From CAJQQY01 sp964564545 (GTDB lineage Bacteria > Bacteroidota > Bacteroidia > Chitinophagales > Saprospiraceae), in assembly GCA_964564545.1 (NCBI GenBank), contig CAZMBP010000125.1:87313-151312 (forward strand): a DNA stretch of 64,000 nucleotides, given 5' to 3'. Made by a program: the position numbers and the translations under genes. Under the pieces are notes generated by a model, which saw only the letters and a program-made list of their open reading frames with translations, was not told the DNA's origin and ran no database searches. Positions 1-8,972 of this stretch are shown here, piece after piece; positions within the stretch are counted from its first letter, which is position 1, and each line of letters starts with the position of its first letter.

Positions 1-1
1 A

Positions 2-532
2 GGAGTATTATTAAAAGCTCAAATGAATGATAAAATGCGTCTTGAAATTGGTTCGTCTTTGAACCATATTTTAACACCTGATTTACATGTGAATGAAGGA
101 GCTTCTGATTCTACAGGAAATTTAAGTCCTTCAGCAGCAGGTCGAGATGCATGGGATTTGCCCGGAGACTTCATCTTACATGGTCAATTTTTTGTAGACT
201 TAAATGATAAAATTGTCATTAAACCAGCCTTTATGTTTAGAACACTTTCAGGTGCTAATAATATTCAAGTGCAAGCACTCGGTGGATATCACTTGAATGA
301 TACAAAAGATATGACTTTGAATGTCGGAATTGGTTACAGATTAAGAGATGCTACTCAATTCATCGTTGGAATGGATTATAAACAATTCCGAGTTGGAGCT
401 GCATATGATTTAACTGTTTCTGATTTAGCAGATGTTGGAACTGGTGGAGGTTTTGAATTAGGTCTTTCATACATCGCTAAGATTTTCAAGAAACCTAATG
501 TTAAACCAGTTATTTTCTGTCCACGATTTTAA
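2..532 (+). CDS. PorP/SprF-family type IX secretion membrane protein, 3' part
   Basis: This is the C-terminal part of a PorP/SprF-like outer-membrane beta-barrel. The frame is open to the first base of the window, so the true start lies upstream and the methionine at position 23 is internal. About 176 codons are visible. The protein shows alternating beta strands with repeated GIGYRL- and GLSYIAKIF-like segments and ends in a basic tail (FKKPNVKPVIFCPRF), as in PorP/SprF proteins that work with type IX secretion and gliding adhesins. It is followed after 139 bases by a PorE-like OmpA protein, a pairing known in this phylum, and the two probably form one operon. Family assignment is from sequence pattern and context. 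Confidence 0.8.
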   Translation, partial: GVLLKAQMNDKMRLEIGSSLNHILTPDLHVNEGASDSTGNLSPSAAGRDAWDLPGDFILHGQFFVDLNDKIVIKPAFMFRTLSGANNIQVQALGGYHLNDTKDMTLNVGIGYRLRDATQFIVGMDYKQFRVGAAYDLTVSDLADVGTGGGFELGLSYIAKIFKKPNVKPVIFCPRF

Positions 533-671
533 TATAACTGTCAACTGTTAATGGTGAATAGTTAACTCACTATTAATGAGTATTTTTTCGTTTTAAAAAA
601 AAACTATTTTGAATTTTGGATCAAAAAATTCAATCATTCAAAATTCGATATTCAAAATTATAACTTAGAAT

Positions 672-3152
672 ATGAAAAAATTAATTCTCTTTTCTGCGAT
701 TTTTACACTCATGGCAAATATTATGATGGCTCAGCCACTTAATAAACAAACTCCTGATATGATGATTACCATCGGGGATGAGCAAGTAGAGTTGCTTAAC
801 TTTTATGGAGCCTTAGAATGGTATGAAAAGGCATATGATGCAGATAAAGATTTGCGAAATAATGACTTGGCTTACAAAATTGCCAACTTACATTATATGT
901 TACGTGATTATAAAAAAGCGGTACGATGGTATAAAAAGGTAGTAACTAAAAAATATCGAAAAGGAACTAACCCTTATTTACCAGAAGCAAGATTCATTTA
1001 TGGGCGAACATTAAAAATGGCTGAAAATTATGATGAAGCAATTGTTCAGTTAGAAATGTACTTGAAAGAATCTAAAAATGCAGTTAATAAACCATTGGCT
1101 GAAGCTGAATTGACAGGTGCTCAAATGGCACTAGGAATGACTCCTGTGACTGGAGTTTTTATCGAGAATGCTGGAAAAGCTAATACTAAGACAACAGAAT
1201 CTTCTCCGTTTTTAACTGACGAAGGAGTATTATACTATTCAACATTTTTGAGTGATGAGTTTACTGTGATTGATGGAAAGGAAGGAGACTATCACTTGAA
1301 AATTGCTACTTCTACTCGAAAGGAAATAAAGAAGAAAAAAAGTAGAGGTAAGAAGAAAAAAGGTGCAAAAAAAGAAAAACCAAAATTAGGTGCTTTCCAA
1401 AAAGGAAAGGCTATAACTTCTAAAATAAATAGAGAAGGTTTCCATACAGGTAATGTTACCATTTCTCCTGATGGCAATATGATGTTTTTCACTCGTATGC
1501 AAATGGAATTAGATGGAAAAGGAAATAGAGTAGGAGAGAGTAAACTATATTATAGTGAGAAAAATGGAAATAGCTGGAAAGGCGCAAAAGAAGTAGATGG
1601 AGTGAATGGTGAATGGTTGGTAAAGCATCCTTCAGTAGGAGAACATTTTGGAAACGAAGTTTTATTTTTTGCGGCTGATATGCCTGGAGGTGAAGGTGGA
1701 TTTGATATCTACTATGCAACTAAGAAAGGTGATGGTGTTTATGGCGATCCAATCAATTTAGGTGAAGTATTAAATACCCCTGGGGATGATATAACACCAC
1801 ATTATAGAGATGGAAATCTTTATTTCAGTTCTAATGGTCATCCTGGAGTTGGAGGACTTGATATTTTTTCCTCTCAATGGAATGGATCCTATTGGACTAA
1901 GCCAATCAACTTAGGAAAAGGATATAATTCACCAGTTGATGATTTTCATTTTATGTTGGATAAAAGTGGATACAATGGGGCATTAGTTTCTAATCGAGTA
2001 GGAACTAAATCTGTAAAAAGTAAAACTTGTTGTGATGATATTTTTACTGTAAAAATTCCTGAAGTTGTATTGGAGTTAATGGCAACTACATTTGATGAAA
2101 AAGATCAGGCATTACCTGGTGTTACACTTGCTTTAATTGAAGTTGTAGATGGAAATAAAGGTGATACAGATGCTCAAACAAATGCTAAAGGAAACAACTT
2201 TGGATTCACTTTGAATGAAGAAAAGTCGTACATGGTAATTGGAAAAACTGATGGTTACTATCCTGATACAGCTTATTTGAATACGGTTGGATTGACAGAA
2301 TCTACGGTGATTGAAAGACAATTGAAATTGAAAGCAATTCCACCTCCACCAGAAGATAAGGTTATCGAGATTATAACTGAAAAACCTATCGAGTTGAAAA
2401 ACATTTTATTCGACTTTGATGATGCTAAGATTTTACCTGAAATGGAATCTGACTTAGGTTTAGTTTTAGAATTGATGAATGAATATCCTGACATGGTGAT
2501 TGAGTTAGGTTCTCATACTGATGCTCAAGGAAATGATAGTTATAACCAAAGATTATCTCAACGACGTGCTACTTCATCTAAAGCATGGTTGACAGAAAGA
2601 GGAATCAAAGCTAATCGAGTTAAAGCAGTTGGTTATGGAGAATCTCAAATTAGAAATCAATGTGTCAATGGTGTGAAATGCCCAGATGAAGAACATAGGT
2701 TCAATCGTCGAACAGAGTTTAAAATTATTTCTGGTCCTACAAGCATCAAGATTAAAGAAACTCGTTTGGAAAAAACTAACGGCAATGGCGGAATCGGAGC
2801 AGCTCAGAAAAGCAAGAAAGGAAGTACAAAATTAGTTTTTGAAAAAGATTCTTACGACTTAGGTGAGTTAGTTCAAGGTGATAAAAGAAAGTTAACTTTC
2901 AAATTCACGAACGAAGGAACTGAAGATGTAAAAATTGATTTCGCAACTGGTTCTTGTGGATGTACTGTTCCTGATTGGCCACGAAAAACTTTCAAGCCAG
3001 GTGAGTCTGGTGAGATTGAAGTGGAATATGATAGCAAAGACAAAGAAGGATTGCAAGAGAACACCGTTGATGTTTACTTAGTGAATGAAGATGAAAAAGG
3101 TTATCCAATGGTTTACATTGCTAAGTTCAAAGCCTTCGTAAAAAAGAAATAA
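672..3152 (+). CDS. PorE-like TPR/PD40/OmpA protein with C-terminal DUF1573 domain
   Basis: An exported periplasmic peptidoglycan-binding protein of the PorE type, thought to tie the type IX secretion machine to the cell wall. Domains in order: signal peptide (1-20, ending MMAQ), TPRs (about 25-150), PD40 beta-propeller repeats (about 175-460, for example ISPDGNMMFFTR and DGNLYFSSNG), a carboxypeptidase-regulatory-like domain (about 465-560), an OmpA C-terminal domain (about 573-690, with LFDFDDAKILPE, GSHTDAQGND and NRRTEF), then a DUF1573 domain (about 717-826, with SCGCTVPDWP). A lysine-rich insert interrupts the propeller at about 216-245. Family PorE proteins end at OmpA, so the DUF1573 tail is unusual. 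It lies next to PorP/SprF, and a hairpin terminator follows. Confidence 0.88.
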   Translation: MKKLILFSAIFTLMANIMMAQPLNKQTPDMMITIGDEQVELLNFYGALEWYEKAYDADKDLRNNDLAYKIANLHYMLRDYKKAVRWYKKVVTKKYRKGTNPYLPEARFIYGRTLKMAENYDEAIVQLEMYLKESKNAVNKPLAEAELTGAQMALGMTPVTGVFIENAGKANTKTTESSPFLTDEGVLYYSTFLSDEFTVIDGKEGDYHLKIATSTRKEIKKKKSRGKKKKGAKKEKPKLGAFQKGKAITSKINREGFHTGNVTISPDGNMMFFTRMQMELDGKGNRVGESKLYYSEKNGNSWKGAKEVDGVNGEWLVKHPSVGEHFGNEVLFFAADMPGGEGGFDIYYATKKGDGVYGDPINLGEVLNTPGDDITPHYRDGNLYFSSNGHPGVGGLDIFSSQWNGSYWTKPINLGKGYNSPVDDFHFMLDKSGYNGALVSNRVGTKSVKSKTCCDDIFTVKIPEVVLELMATTFDEKDQALPGVTLALIEVVDGNKGDTDAQTNAKGNNFGFTLNEEKSYMVIGKTDGYYPDTAYLNTVGLTESTVIERQLKLKAIPPPPEDKVIEIITEKPIELKNILFDFDDAKILPEMESDLGLVLELMNEYPDMVIELGSHTDAQGNDSYNQRLSQRRATSSKAWLTERGIKANRVKAVGYGESQIRNQCVNGVKCPDEEHRFNRRTEFKIISGPTSIKIKETRLEKTNGNGGIGAAQKSKKGSTKLVFEKDSYDLGELVQGDKRKLTFKFTNEGTEDVKIDFATGSCGCTVPDWPRKTFKPGESGEIEVEYDSKDKEGLQENTVDVYLVNEDEKGYPMVYIAKFKAFVKKK

Positions 3153-3456
3153 ATTAGAATCAACTGATTTGATTTTATGATAAAAAAGGAGAGTCATTCT
3201 ATTCATTAAGAATGGCTCTTTTTTTATTTAATAAATCACTAATACTTTATCTTCAATTTTTTTAAAATCAGCGATAGGATCTTTATCTTTGAGGTACAAT
3301 AAATACGCAATCTAAATTTTAATCCGATCTACATAATTTTCCTTTAAAACCTTTCTGAGAGAAATCTAGCTCCAAACAAATGATCAAATAGGTAATGGTA
3401 CCTATATTGAGTCTTTTTCTATTCGATATCATTTTAATTAAACAAAACACATAATT
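3153..3456. other. Intergenic region, 304 bases
   Basis: It holds the terminator of the preceding OmpA-like gene in its first 75 bases. The rest is AT-rich with no credible reading frame. A TATCTTTG at 3284-3291 fits the Bacteroidota -7 consensus on the plus strand, but no TTG is found at the usual distance upstream and the next start codon is about 165 bases away, so a promoter here is only possible. Confidence 0.5.
3191..3225 (+). terminator. Rho-independent terminator
   Basis: The arms GAGTCATTCT and AGAATGGCTC form a 10-bp stem (one G-U pair) followed by a T run. It lies about 40 bases after the stop codon of the PorE-like gene. Confidence 0.8.
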
Positions 3457-4689
3457 ATGAAGAATTTTTTACTTACGGTTTCGATGTTGTTATTGGCGTT
3501 TCAGATGAATGCGCAAACAGTTTTTTGGTCAGAAAGTTTTGAAACGGCTAATTCTCCAGTTCGATATACTCCAGAAGTTGAAGCCTTGCCAAGTGCTACT
3601 AATGCAAGTTGTCATGATCATTTTGCAAGGAATTTGTCATCAGATGGGTGTTCCGGTGATGAAATAAATATATTTGGAACAACTGAATACACAGATTTAG
3701 ATGGTTCTTATTTGTGGGCTGGAGAAGATTTAGATGATGATGGAGTAGGAGGGTCTGGGAATTCCGAATTAGTAATTACTTTTGATAATATACCAACTAT
3801 TTCAGGAAAAACTGATCTTGCTATAAGCGGTCTTTTTGGTGCAGGAGGAAATGATGAATTTGAAAATGCTGATTTTATTTTAGTTGAGTATCAAATAGAT
3901 GGAGGAGGTTATGTAAATGCATTATCATTTAGAGGAAATGCTACTAAATACTTAGCATTAGATACAGATAATGATGGAGTGGGAGATGGAACGGAATTAG
4001 ACAAAAGTTTGACTGAATTTGTTGCATTTATATCAACAACTGGTACAACTTTAGATCTTAGAGTTACAGCTAAAATTAATTCAGCAGATGAAGAATTTGC
4101 ATTTGATTTTTTCCAATTATATGAAGATTTCCCAAATCCTCTTCTTCCCATAACTCTAAATTTTTTTGAAGCAAAACCAACAAATAATAAATCTGTAATC
4201 CTCACCTGGCAAACCGCTTCCGAAGAAAACAACGACTACTTCTCCATCGAGCACAGCACAGATGGAACTAGCTTCCGAGAAATCGCAACTAAAGTAGGAA
4301 ACGGAACAACTGACATCGTTCAAAACTATTCCTTCCTTCATGAAAATGTAGCAAATGGATTACACTACTACCGCTTAAAGCAAGTAGATTTTGATGGAAA
4401 ATTTGAGTACTCCAATATCGTAACTGCAAAAGTAAGTCACTCAAATGACGATATTTTCTTAACACCAAATCCAACTTCCAATGTGATTTTGATTCAAACA
4501 AAAACACCATTTGAAAGAGATGCAGACTTCCAAATCTTAAATATGCAAGGGCAAGTAGTCTTGTCAAGTGTATTGCAAGAAGGAACTTCAAATGTAGAAT
4601 TAAATATTTCTGATTTCCCAGTTGGAATTTATTATTTGCAGTTATTCGTAGATAATGATGTGATGATGAAAAAGATAATCAAGCAATAA
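3457..4689 (+). CDS. Secreted protein with type A T9SS sorting domain
   Basis: A 410-residue exported protein of unknown function. The signal peptide is MKNFLLTVSMLLLAFQMNAQ. Residues about 21-225 are rich in Asp/Gly and resemble extracellular beta-sandwich surface domains. Residues about 230-325 form a linker module (ITLNFFEAK...SVILTWQTASEENNDYF...YYRLKQVDFDGK) that in this phylum commonly precedes the sorting tag. The last about 75 residues are a type A C-terminal domain (FLTPNPTSN, GIYYLQLF, KKIIKQ), so the protein should leave through type IX secretion. The downstream gene shares the same C-terminal module. From about base 4190 the DNA turns C-rich in codon choice relative to the N-terminal half, which suggests module exchange. 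A terminator follows. Confidence 0.88.
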   Translation: MKNFLLTVSMLLLAFQMNAQTVFWSESFETANSPVRYTPEVEALPSATNASCHDHFARNLSSDGCSGDEINIFGTTEYTDLDGSYLWAGEDLDDDGVGGSGNSELVITFDNIPTISGKTDLAISGLFGAGGNDEFENADFILVEYQIDGGGYVNALSFRGNATKYLALDTDNDGVGDGTELDKSLTEFVAFISTTGTTLDLRVTAKINSADEEFAFDFFQLYEDFPNPLLPITLNFFEAKPTNNKSVILTWQTASEENNDYFSIEHSTDGTSFREIATKVGNGTTDIVQNYSFLHENVANGLHYYRLKQVDFDGKFEYSNIVTAKVSHSNDDIFLTPNPTSNVILIQTKTPFERDADFQILNMQGQVVLSSVLQEGTSNVELNISDFPVGIYYLQLFVDNDVMMKKIIKQ

Positions 4690-5188
4690 GCATCTCATAA
4701 TTTTAATTAATAAAAGCCATTCCGATGATGTCGGGATGGCTTTTGTTTTGCATTTGATAATATACTAATATGTTAAAATTTATATTAGATACTATTTAAG
4801 TATTCGATTTTCAGTATATTTATAATACATAATATGAAAATAATTCTTAAGATTAGATAAAAAACCTAATGAATTCTAAACCCATCTTAAGTTTTACTTA
4901 AATATCTTAGCCTAAATTACACATTATCAAGTAACAAATTTTTGAAGTTACTTTTATACTACATCCAAGCCGCTTTTTATAATAATTCTTAACTACTTAT
5001 CACCGAACTGAAAATCATATATATGATATTTCGCTGTTTCCTGTTTACGTCCATACGTAAGCGGACTCTTTACTTATATAATTCCGAGGAACGATAATAA
5101 ATTAAATTTTCTAATTTTTTATGAAAAAAAATCACTTTGAAGAACATTTTATTTACAACCCTTTTTTAAGAACTAAAACATATACATT
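4690..5188. other. Intergenic region, 499 bases
   Basis: A terminator occupies 4712-4744. The remainder is very AT-rich, with a small inverted repeat TTACGT/ACGTAA near 5044. A 23-codon frame (5121-5192) overlaps the next start codon and is described separately. No RNA gene or remnant of a protein gene was recognised. Confidence 0.5.
4712..4744 (+). terminator. Hairpin terminator of the GCCATCCCGA type
   Basis: The inverted repeat AAAAGCCATTCCGA / TCGGGATGGCTTTT with a 5-base loop ends in T residues just after the sorting-domain gene. The same stem sequence recurs after the next gene at 6326-6357. Confidence 0.85.
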
Positions 5189-5192
5189 ATGA
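5121..5192 (+). CDS. Possible 23-codon leader ORF
   Basis: A frame beginning ATGAAAAAAAATCAC encodes 23 residues (MKKNHFEEHFIYNP...TYTL). Its TGA overlaps the ATG of the next gene as ATGA, the arrangement seen in translational coupling. Nothing else supports it, and chance is likely in AT-rich DNA. Confidence 0.15.
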   Translation: MKKNHFEEHFIYNPFLRTKTYTL

Positions 5193-6298
5193 AAAAATAT
5201 TTACTTATACTTTCGATTTTATTATTTGCTTTTCAAATGAATTCACAATGTAATGTATCAGGTGTATCGATTACCTCTATTTTGGCCGATCCAAATAGCA
5301 GTACCAATAATTTTGATACAGATGGAGATGGTAATTTTGAGCATGATGATGAATTTGTGGAAATTTGTAATAATTCTTCTGTTACTGTTGATATTAGTGG
5401 ATGGACTCTGGGAGATCAAAACCAAACCTTTACATTTCCATCAGGAACTACATTACCAAAAGGAGACTGTGCATTATTAGTTGGACAATGGGATGGGGCA
5501 GCTCCAATTCCATCTTTGGTTTTTCAATTTAATTCTAATAGCAACACTCTTGGGGATATTGGAGGAATAATATTATTGTCTAATGGGATTACTACTTGTG
5601 GAGTTTCCTATGGAAATAAAGATTGTGGAGGACTTTCCAACTGTTTTGATTGGGCAGATAATCTTGAAGAGGGGTGCCCTTTATTAGCACCTGGATTTTT
5701 TGGACCTGGGCCAGATTGTGGTTATATTCCAGCTGCATTACAAGGGGCTCTACCAGTAGAATTAACTTCTTTCGAATCAAAAGTAATCGACAATAACTCT
5801 GTGATACTTTTTTGGAATACTGCATCAGAGGAAAACAATTCTCACTTTGTGATAGAGCACAGTCGAGATGGTCAACGTTTCAATGAAATAGGGCAAAGAA
5901 CAGGAATGGGTACTACAACGAACCCTCACACTTATAGCATGAGGCATGAACGCTTGGCAAAAGGATTCCATTATTACCGACTCAAGCAAGTAGATTTTGA
6001 TGGAAAATATGAATACAGTAATATTATTTCTGCAAAATTGAATTTAACATTGAAAGATGTATCTATTGCACCAAATCCAGCAATGGAAAAAGTTACCGTT
6101 TTTATCGATACACCAATTTCCATCGCAGCTTCCTATCAATTAGTGAATATGCAAAAGGAAACTATGATTGAAAAAACAATCGCTGAAGGAAATTCTTCTT
6201 TCCAAATAGATATGACAGATCTTCCAGCAGGAGTTTATTTTATGCGATTGTATGTTGATCAACAAGTCATCTCAAAAAAGATAGTTAAGCTTTATTAA
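5189..6298 (+). CDS. Secreted lamin-tail-domain protein with type A T9SS sorting domain
   Basis: A 369-residue exported protein. The signal peptide is MKKYLLILSILLFAFQMNSQ. Residues about 25-150 match a lamin tail domain (DDEFVEICNNSSVTVDISGW, LPKGDCALLVGQW), a small beta-sandwich found in bacterial secreted proteins. The following linker module (LPVELTSFESK...TASEENNSHFVIEHSRDGQ...YYRLKQVDFDGKYEYSNI) and the C-terminal sorting domain (IAPNPAMEKV, GVYFMRLYVDQQVISKKIVK) closely resemble those of the upstream neighbour, so the two genes share a recently duplicated or exchanged 3' half. It should be secreted through T9SS and attached to the surface. Its specific role is unknown. It ends in a perfect palindrome terminator shared with the convergent slyD gene. 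Confidence 0.88.
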   Translation: MKKYLLILSILLFAFQMNSQCNVSGVSITSILADPNSSTNNFDTDGDGNFEHDDEFVEICNNSSVTVDISGWTLGDQNQTFTFPSGTTLPKGDCALLVGQWDGAAPIPSLVFQFNSNSNTLGDIGGIILLSNGITTCGVSYGNKDCGGLSNCFDWADNLEEGCPLLAPGFFGPGPDCGYIPAALQGALPVELTSFESKVIDNNSVILFWNTASEENNSHFVIEHSRDGQRFNEIGQRTGMGTTTNPHTYSMRHERLAKGFHYYRLKQVDFDGKYEYSNIISAKLNLTLKDVSIAPNPAMEKVTVFIDTPISIAASYQLVNMQKETMIEKTIAEGNSSFQIDMTDLPAGVYFMRLYVDQQVISKKIVKLY

Positions 6299-6325
6299 TC
6301 ATCTTTTTCTAATAAGATAAATTGA

Positions 6326-6357
6326 AAAAGCCATCCCGAGTACTCGGGATGGCTTTT
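6326..6357. terminator. Bidirectional palindromic terminator
   Basis: A perfect 32-base palindrome (AAAAGCCATCCCGAG and its complement) lies between convergent genes, with T residues on both strands. It shares its stem with the hairpin at 4712-4744. Confidence 0.85.
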
Positions 6358-6385
6358 CTATTTTTGAATAAATTTTATTCAAAAG

Positions 6386-6865
6386 TTAGTGTGCTCCACC
6401 TTCACCGTGAACATGTCCATGATCCAACTCATCAGCTGATGCTGCTCGCACTTCTTTTACTTCTACTTTGAAATTCAACACAACTCCAGCCAAAGGATGA
6501 TTTCCATCGACCATTACTTGCTTTTCATCAACTTTAACGATAGTTACCATAATTGGTCCTTGCTCGCTATTTGCTTGAAATTGCATTCCAGCCTGAATAT
6601 CAGGAACATGCCCAAAATGCTCTCTTGGAACTGCTTGCAATAATTGTTCATTTCGCATACCATAACCTTCTTCTGGCTTGATTGCAACATCCAATTTATC
6701 ACCAACAACTTTTCCTTCCAATTCTTTTTCCAATCCAGGAATCAAAGCTCCAGTTCCATGTAAATATTTTAATGGTTCACGACCAGTTGAGGTATCAATG
6801 ACAACTCCGTCATTGTCAGTAAGTGTGTAATCAATTGCTACAACTACGTTTTTTTCGATATTCAT
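6386..6865 (-). CDS. slyD: FKBP-type peptidyl-prolyl isomerase, SlyD-like
   Basis: A 159-residue cytoplasmic prolyl isomerase and chaperone of the SlyD/FkpA-related group. The FKBP half is visible at the N- and C-terminal ends (VVAIDYTLTDNDGVVIDTS, GALIPGLEKELEGKVVGDK, PEEGYG), with the insert-in-flap chaperone domain at about 70-120 (VPREHFGHVPDIQAGMQFQ, VMVDGNHPLAG). The acidic, histidine-containing tail (DELDHGHVHGEGGAH) recalls SlyD metal-binding tails but is much shorter than that of E. coli. The ATG start is the natural one because the next upstream in-frame region has no family signal. It is monocistronic and convergent with the lamin-tail gene. Confidence 0.93.
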   Translation of the reverse strand: MNIEKNVVVAIDYTLTDNDGVVIDTSTGREPLKYLHGTGALIPGLEKELEGKVVGDKLDVAIKPEEGYGMRNEQLLQAVPREHFGHVPDIQAGMQFQANSEQGPIMVTIVKVDEKQVMVDGNHPLAGVVLNFKVEVKEVRAASADELDHGHVHGEGGAH

Positions 6866-7004
6866 TTTTCTAAGTTTTAAGACAAAAGTCTATTGATAAA
6901 AATGGGAAAGTATTCCTTCCTAATTAAGCCTGAAGAAATCGCTTTTTTAAGAAAAATCAACAAGGAAAAAAGGGGTAAAAAGACTTACCTTTTGAAAATT
7001 GCCG

Positions 7005-7012
7005 CAAAGATA
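7005..7012 (-). promoter_or_regulatory. Probable slyD -7 box (TATCTTTG)
   Basis: On the minus strand the sequence reads TATCTTTGCGGC, an exact TAnnTTTG box about 140 bases before the slyD start. No TTG at 17-23 bases upstream was found, so the assignment rests on the -7 element alone. Confidence 0.45.
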
Positions 7013-7142
7013 GCTTTATTTTGGATAAAAATAGGATATAGATCTTTCCAACTGACAATTCACAGAATTTTAAGATTTCCATAAGAGACTTTTCCTTTAA
7101 TTAAAAGACTTAATAAATAAACCAATTCGTTGAATTAACAGT

Positions 7143-7150
7143 TACTTTTG
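7143..7150 (+). promoter_or_regulatory. Possible -7 box (TACTTTTG)
   Basis: TACTTTTG lies 38 bases before the ATG of the secreted protein at 7189 and fits TAnnTTTG. The nearest upstream TTG (7130-7132) is only 10 bases away, which is shorter than usual. Confidence 0.35.
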
Positions 7151-7188
7151 TAACTGAATTATAGTTTGATTTTACATAAAATAAATAC

Positions 7189-8832
7189 ATGAAGAAATAT
7201 AATTTAATCCTTTTCGCATTCCTTAATTTATTTTTGACAAATGCAATTTTAGCTCAATCTGATAATGATTTTTCAGGAGAAATGACTTGGGGGCAAGAAT
7301 ATAAAGAACCGTCAAATTCATATCTATCTGAAATTTTGGCAAATGATCAATCAGGTTTTTACGCCCTTCGTCGACAAATCAAAGGCGGCATCATGACAGG
7401 GGGAAGTCCTCAGAAAATTTATATTGAGAAATATAATCAAGACATGAAGCTGAGGAAATCTAAACAGATCGATTTGAGATACAAAAAGAAAAAAAGAGAC
7501 TTTGAAAAAGTACTTTATTTGAATAATCAATTTTACTTGATGACTTCATTTAACAATAAAGCGCACAAGGCTAATTATCTTTTTGTTCAGTCTATTCGAA
7601 AGAAGTCATTGAGTCTTAGCAATAAGATTAAAAAAATTGCAGAATCTCCAGCTCGTGATGAATACCGTGAAGGGAAATTCAATTTTCATGTATCTAAAGA
7701 CAGTTCGAATGTTTTGATTTACAGTCAATTGCCTTACCAGAAGAAAGGAGCAGAAAGATTTTCCTTACAGGTGTTTGATAATAATTTTGATAAAAAATGG
7801 GGAAGAGATATTACTTTACCTTATCCTGATAATCGTTTTTCGATAACAGATTATCGAGTGGATAATAATGGAAATGTTTACTTACTTGGTATTTTATTCG
7901 AAAATCAATCTGGATTTTTAAGAAGAAATTCGAACTATCAATACATCATTTTAGCTTATACGAAAGAGGGAGAAGAGTCAGAGGAATATGATGTTAGATT
8001 GAGAGATAAATTTATTACTGATCTTACCTTTCGAGTTGGAAAAGATGGAAAGTTGGTTTGTTCTGGATTTTACTCTGAAAAGAATAGTTACAGTATCAAA
8101 GGAACATACTTCTTTCAAATTGATCCTAAAAACTCAGAAGTTTATAATGAAAATTATAAAGAATTTGATTTCGATTTTGTAACTGAATATTATTCTGATC
8201 GAAGAAAAAGAAAAGCAAAAAGAGCAGAGGAAGAGGGAAATACAAAGCGTTCAGCAGAATTGTATCAATATTCTTTAAATGATTTGATCTTGAGAAGTGA
8301 TGGAGGAGCAGTATTGGTAGCAGAACAATATTATGTTGAGCGAAGAGATGATAATCGATTTATGAATAGTGGATTTTATAATCCATACAGTTTCCGAAAT
8401 AATTATTACAGAGAAAATATAGAATACTATTATAACTACAATGATATTATAATAGTAAATATTAAACCTAATGGTGAAATACAATGGGCGAGCCGTATTC
8501 CAAAAAGACAGGAGACTCGAAATGATGGAGGTTATTATTCCAGCTATGCCATGGCTATTGTTAGAGATAAAATTTGTTTTGTGTACAATGACAATGGCAG
8601 AAATTTTGGAGCAAAAAGGAATAATCGACGATATGGATTTAATGGATCAAATTCTATATTGGCATTGACTGAAGTAGGAATGGATGGAAGTGTGAATACT
8701 TATCCAATTAGTAGTAATCGAGAGCAAGGAATTATTACGCGACCAAAAATTTGTAAACAAATAGGTAAAAGAGAGGTCGCCATCTTTGGTGAAAGGGGAA
8801 AGAGATTTAGATTCGGGAAATTAGAATTGTGA
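7189..8832 (+). CDS. Secreted protein of unknown function, propeller-like
   Basis: A 547-residue exported protein. The signal peptide is MKKYNLILFAFLNLFLTNAILAQ. I do not recognise a named family. The body is a series of beta-rich blades with phrases such as DNNGNVYLLGILF, GKDGKLVCSGFYSEK, RSDGGAVLVAEQYYVERRDD and KPNGEIQWASRIPKRQ, which resemble periplasmic propeller proteins of Bacteroidota. It has no sorting tag at the C-terminus (ends RFRFGKLEL), so it may stay in the periplasm or outer membrane. A charged Lys/Arg stretch (about 340-360) interrupts the blades. It stands alone, and a palindromic repeat follows its stop codon. Confidence 0.7.
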   Translation: MKKYNLILFAFLNLFLTNAILAQSDNDFSGEMTWGQEYKEPSNSYLSEILANDQSGFYALRRQIKGGIMTGGSPQKIYIEKYNQDMKLRKSKQIDLRYKKKKRDFEKVLYLNNQFYLMTSFNNKAHKANYLFVQSIRKKSLSLSNKIKKIAESPARDEYREGKFNFHVSKDSSNVLIYSQLPYQKKGAERFSLQVFDNNFDKKWGRDITLPYPDNRFSITDYRVDNNGNVYLLGILFENQSGFLRRNSNYQYIILAYTKEGEESEEYDVRLRDKFITDLTFRVGKDGKLVCSGFYSEKNSYSIKGTYFFQIDPKNSEVYNENYKEFDFDFVTEYYSDRRKRKAKRAEEEGNTKRSAELYQYSLNDLILRSDGGAVLVAEQYYVERRDDNRFMNSGFYNPYSFRNNYYRENIEYYYNYNDIIIVNIKPNGEIQWASRIPKRQETRNDGGYYSSYAMAIVRDKICFVYNDNGRNFGAKRNNRRYGFNGSNSILALTEVGMDGSVNTYPISSNREQGIITRPKICKQIGKREVAIFGERGKRFRFGKLEL

Positions 8833-8841
8833 TTTTTTGAT

Positions 8842-8938
8842 GCAGATTACCCAGATTTTTATGATTTAGTAAAATCATGCGATATGAAATAAATTGTAGG
8901 AGAAATCATATTTATTATAAAAATCTGGGTAATTCTGT
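8842..8938. repeat. Palindromic intergenic repeat (CAGATTACCCAGATTTTT type)
   Basis: The left arm (8843-8866, CAGATTACCCAGATTTTTAT) is complementary with small differences to the right arm (about 8914-8937, ATAAAAATCTGGGTAATTCTG). The spacer is about 50 bases. It lies between the 7189 gene and purN and belongs to the same structural class as the repeats at 19151, 25320 and 30281. Confidence 0.75.
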
Positions 8939-8972
8939 GAAAAAAAATCAACACACATATAAAAAGAATAAA

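Larger units (their letters stand above)
6866..7188. other. Divergent intergenic region, 323 bases
   Basis: It separates slyD (minus strand) from a secreted protein gene (plus strand) and holds one -7-like box for each direction, listed separately. A 63-codon frame on the plus strand (6893-7084) has no start context or family resemblance and is treated as spurious. Confidence 0.55.

Noticed and set aside
6893..7084. A 63-codon plus-strand frame between slyD and the secreted protein
   Set aside because: It lies over the probable slyD promoter, is basic with low complexity, and has no family resemblance or start context.
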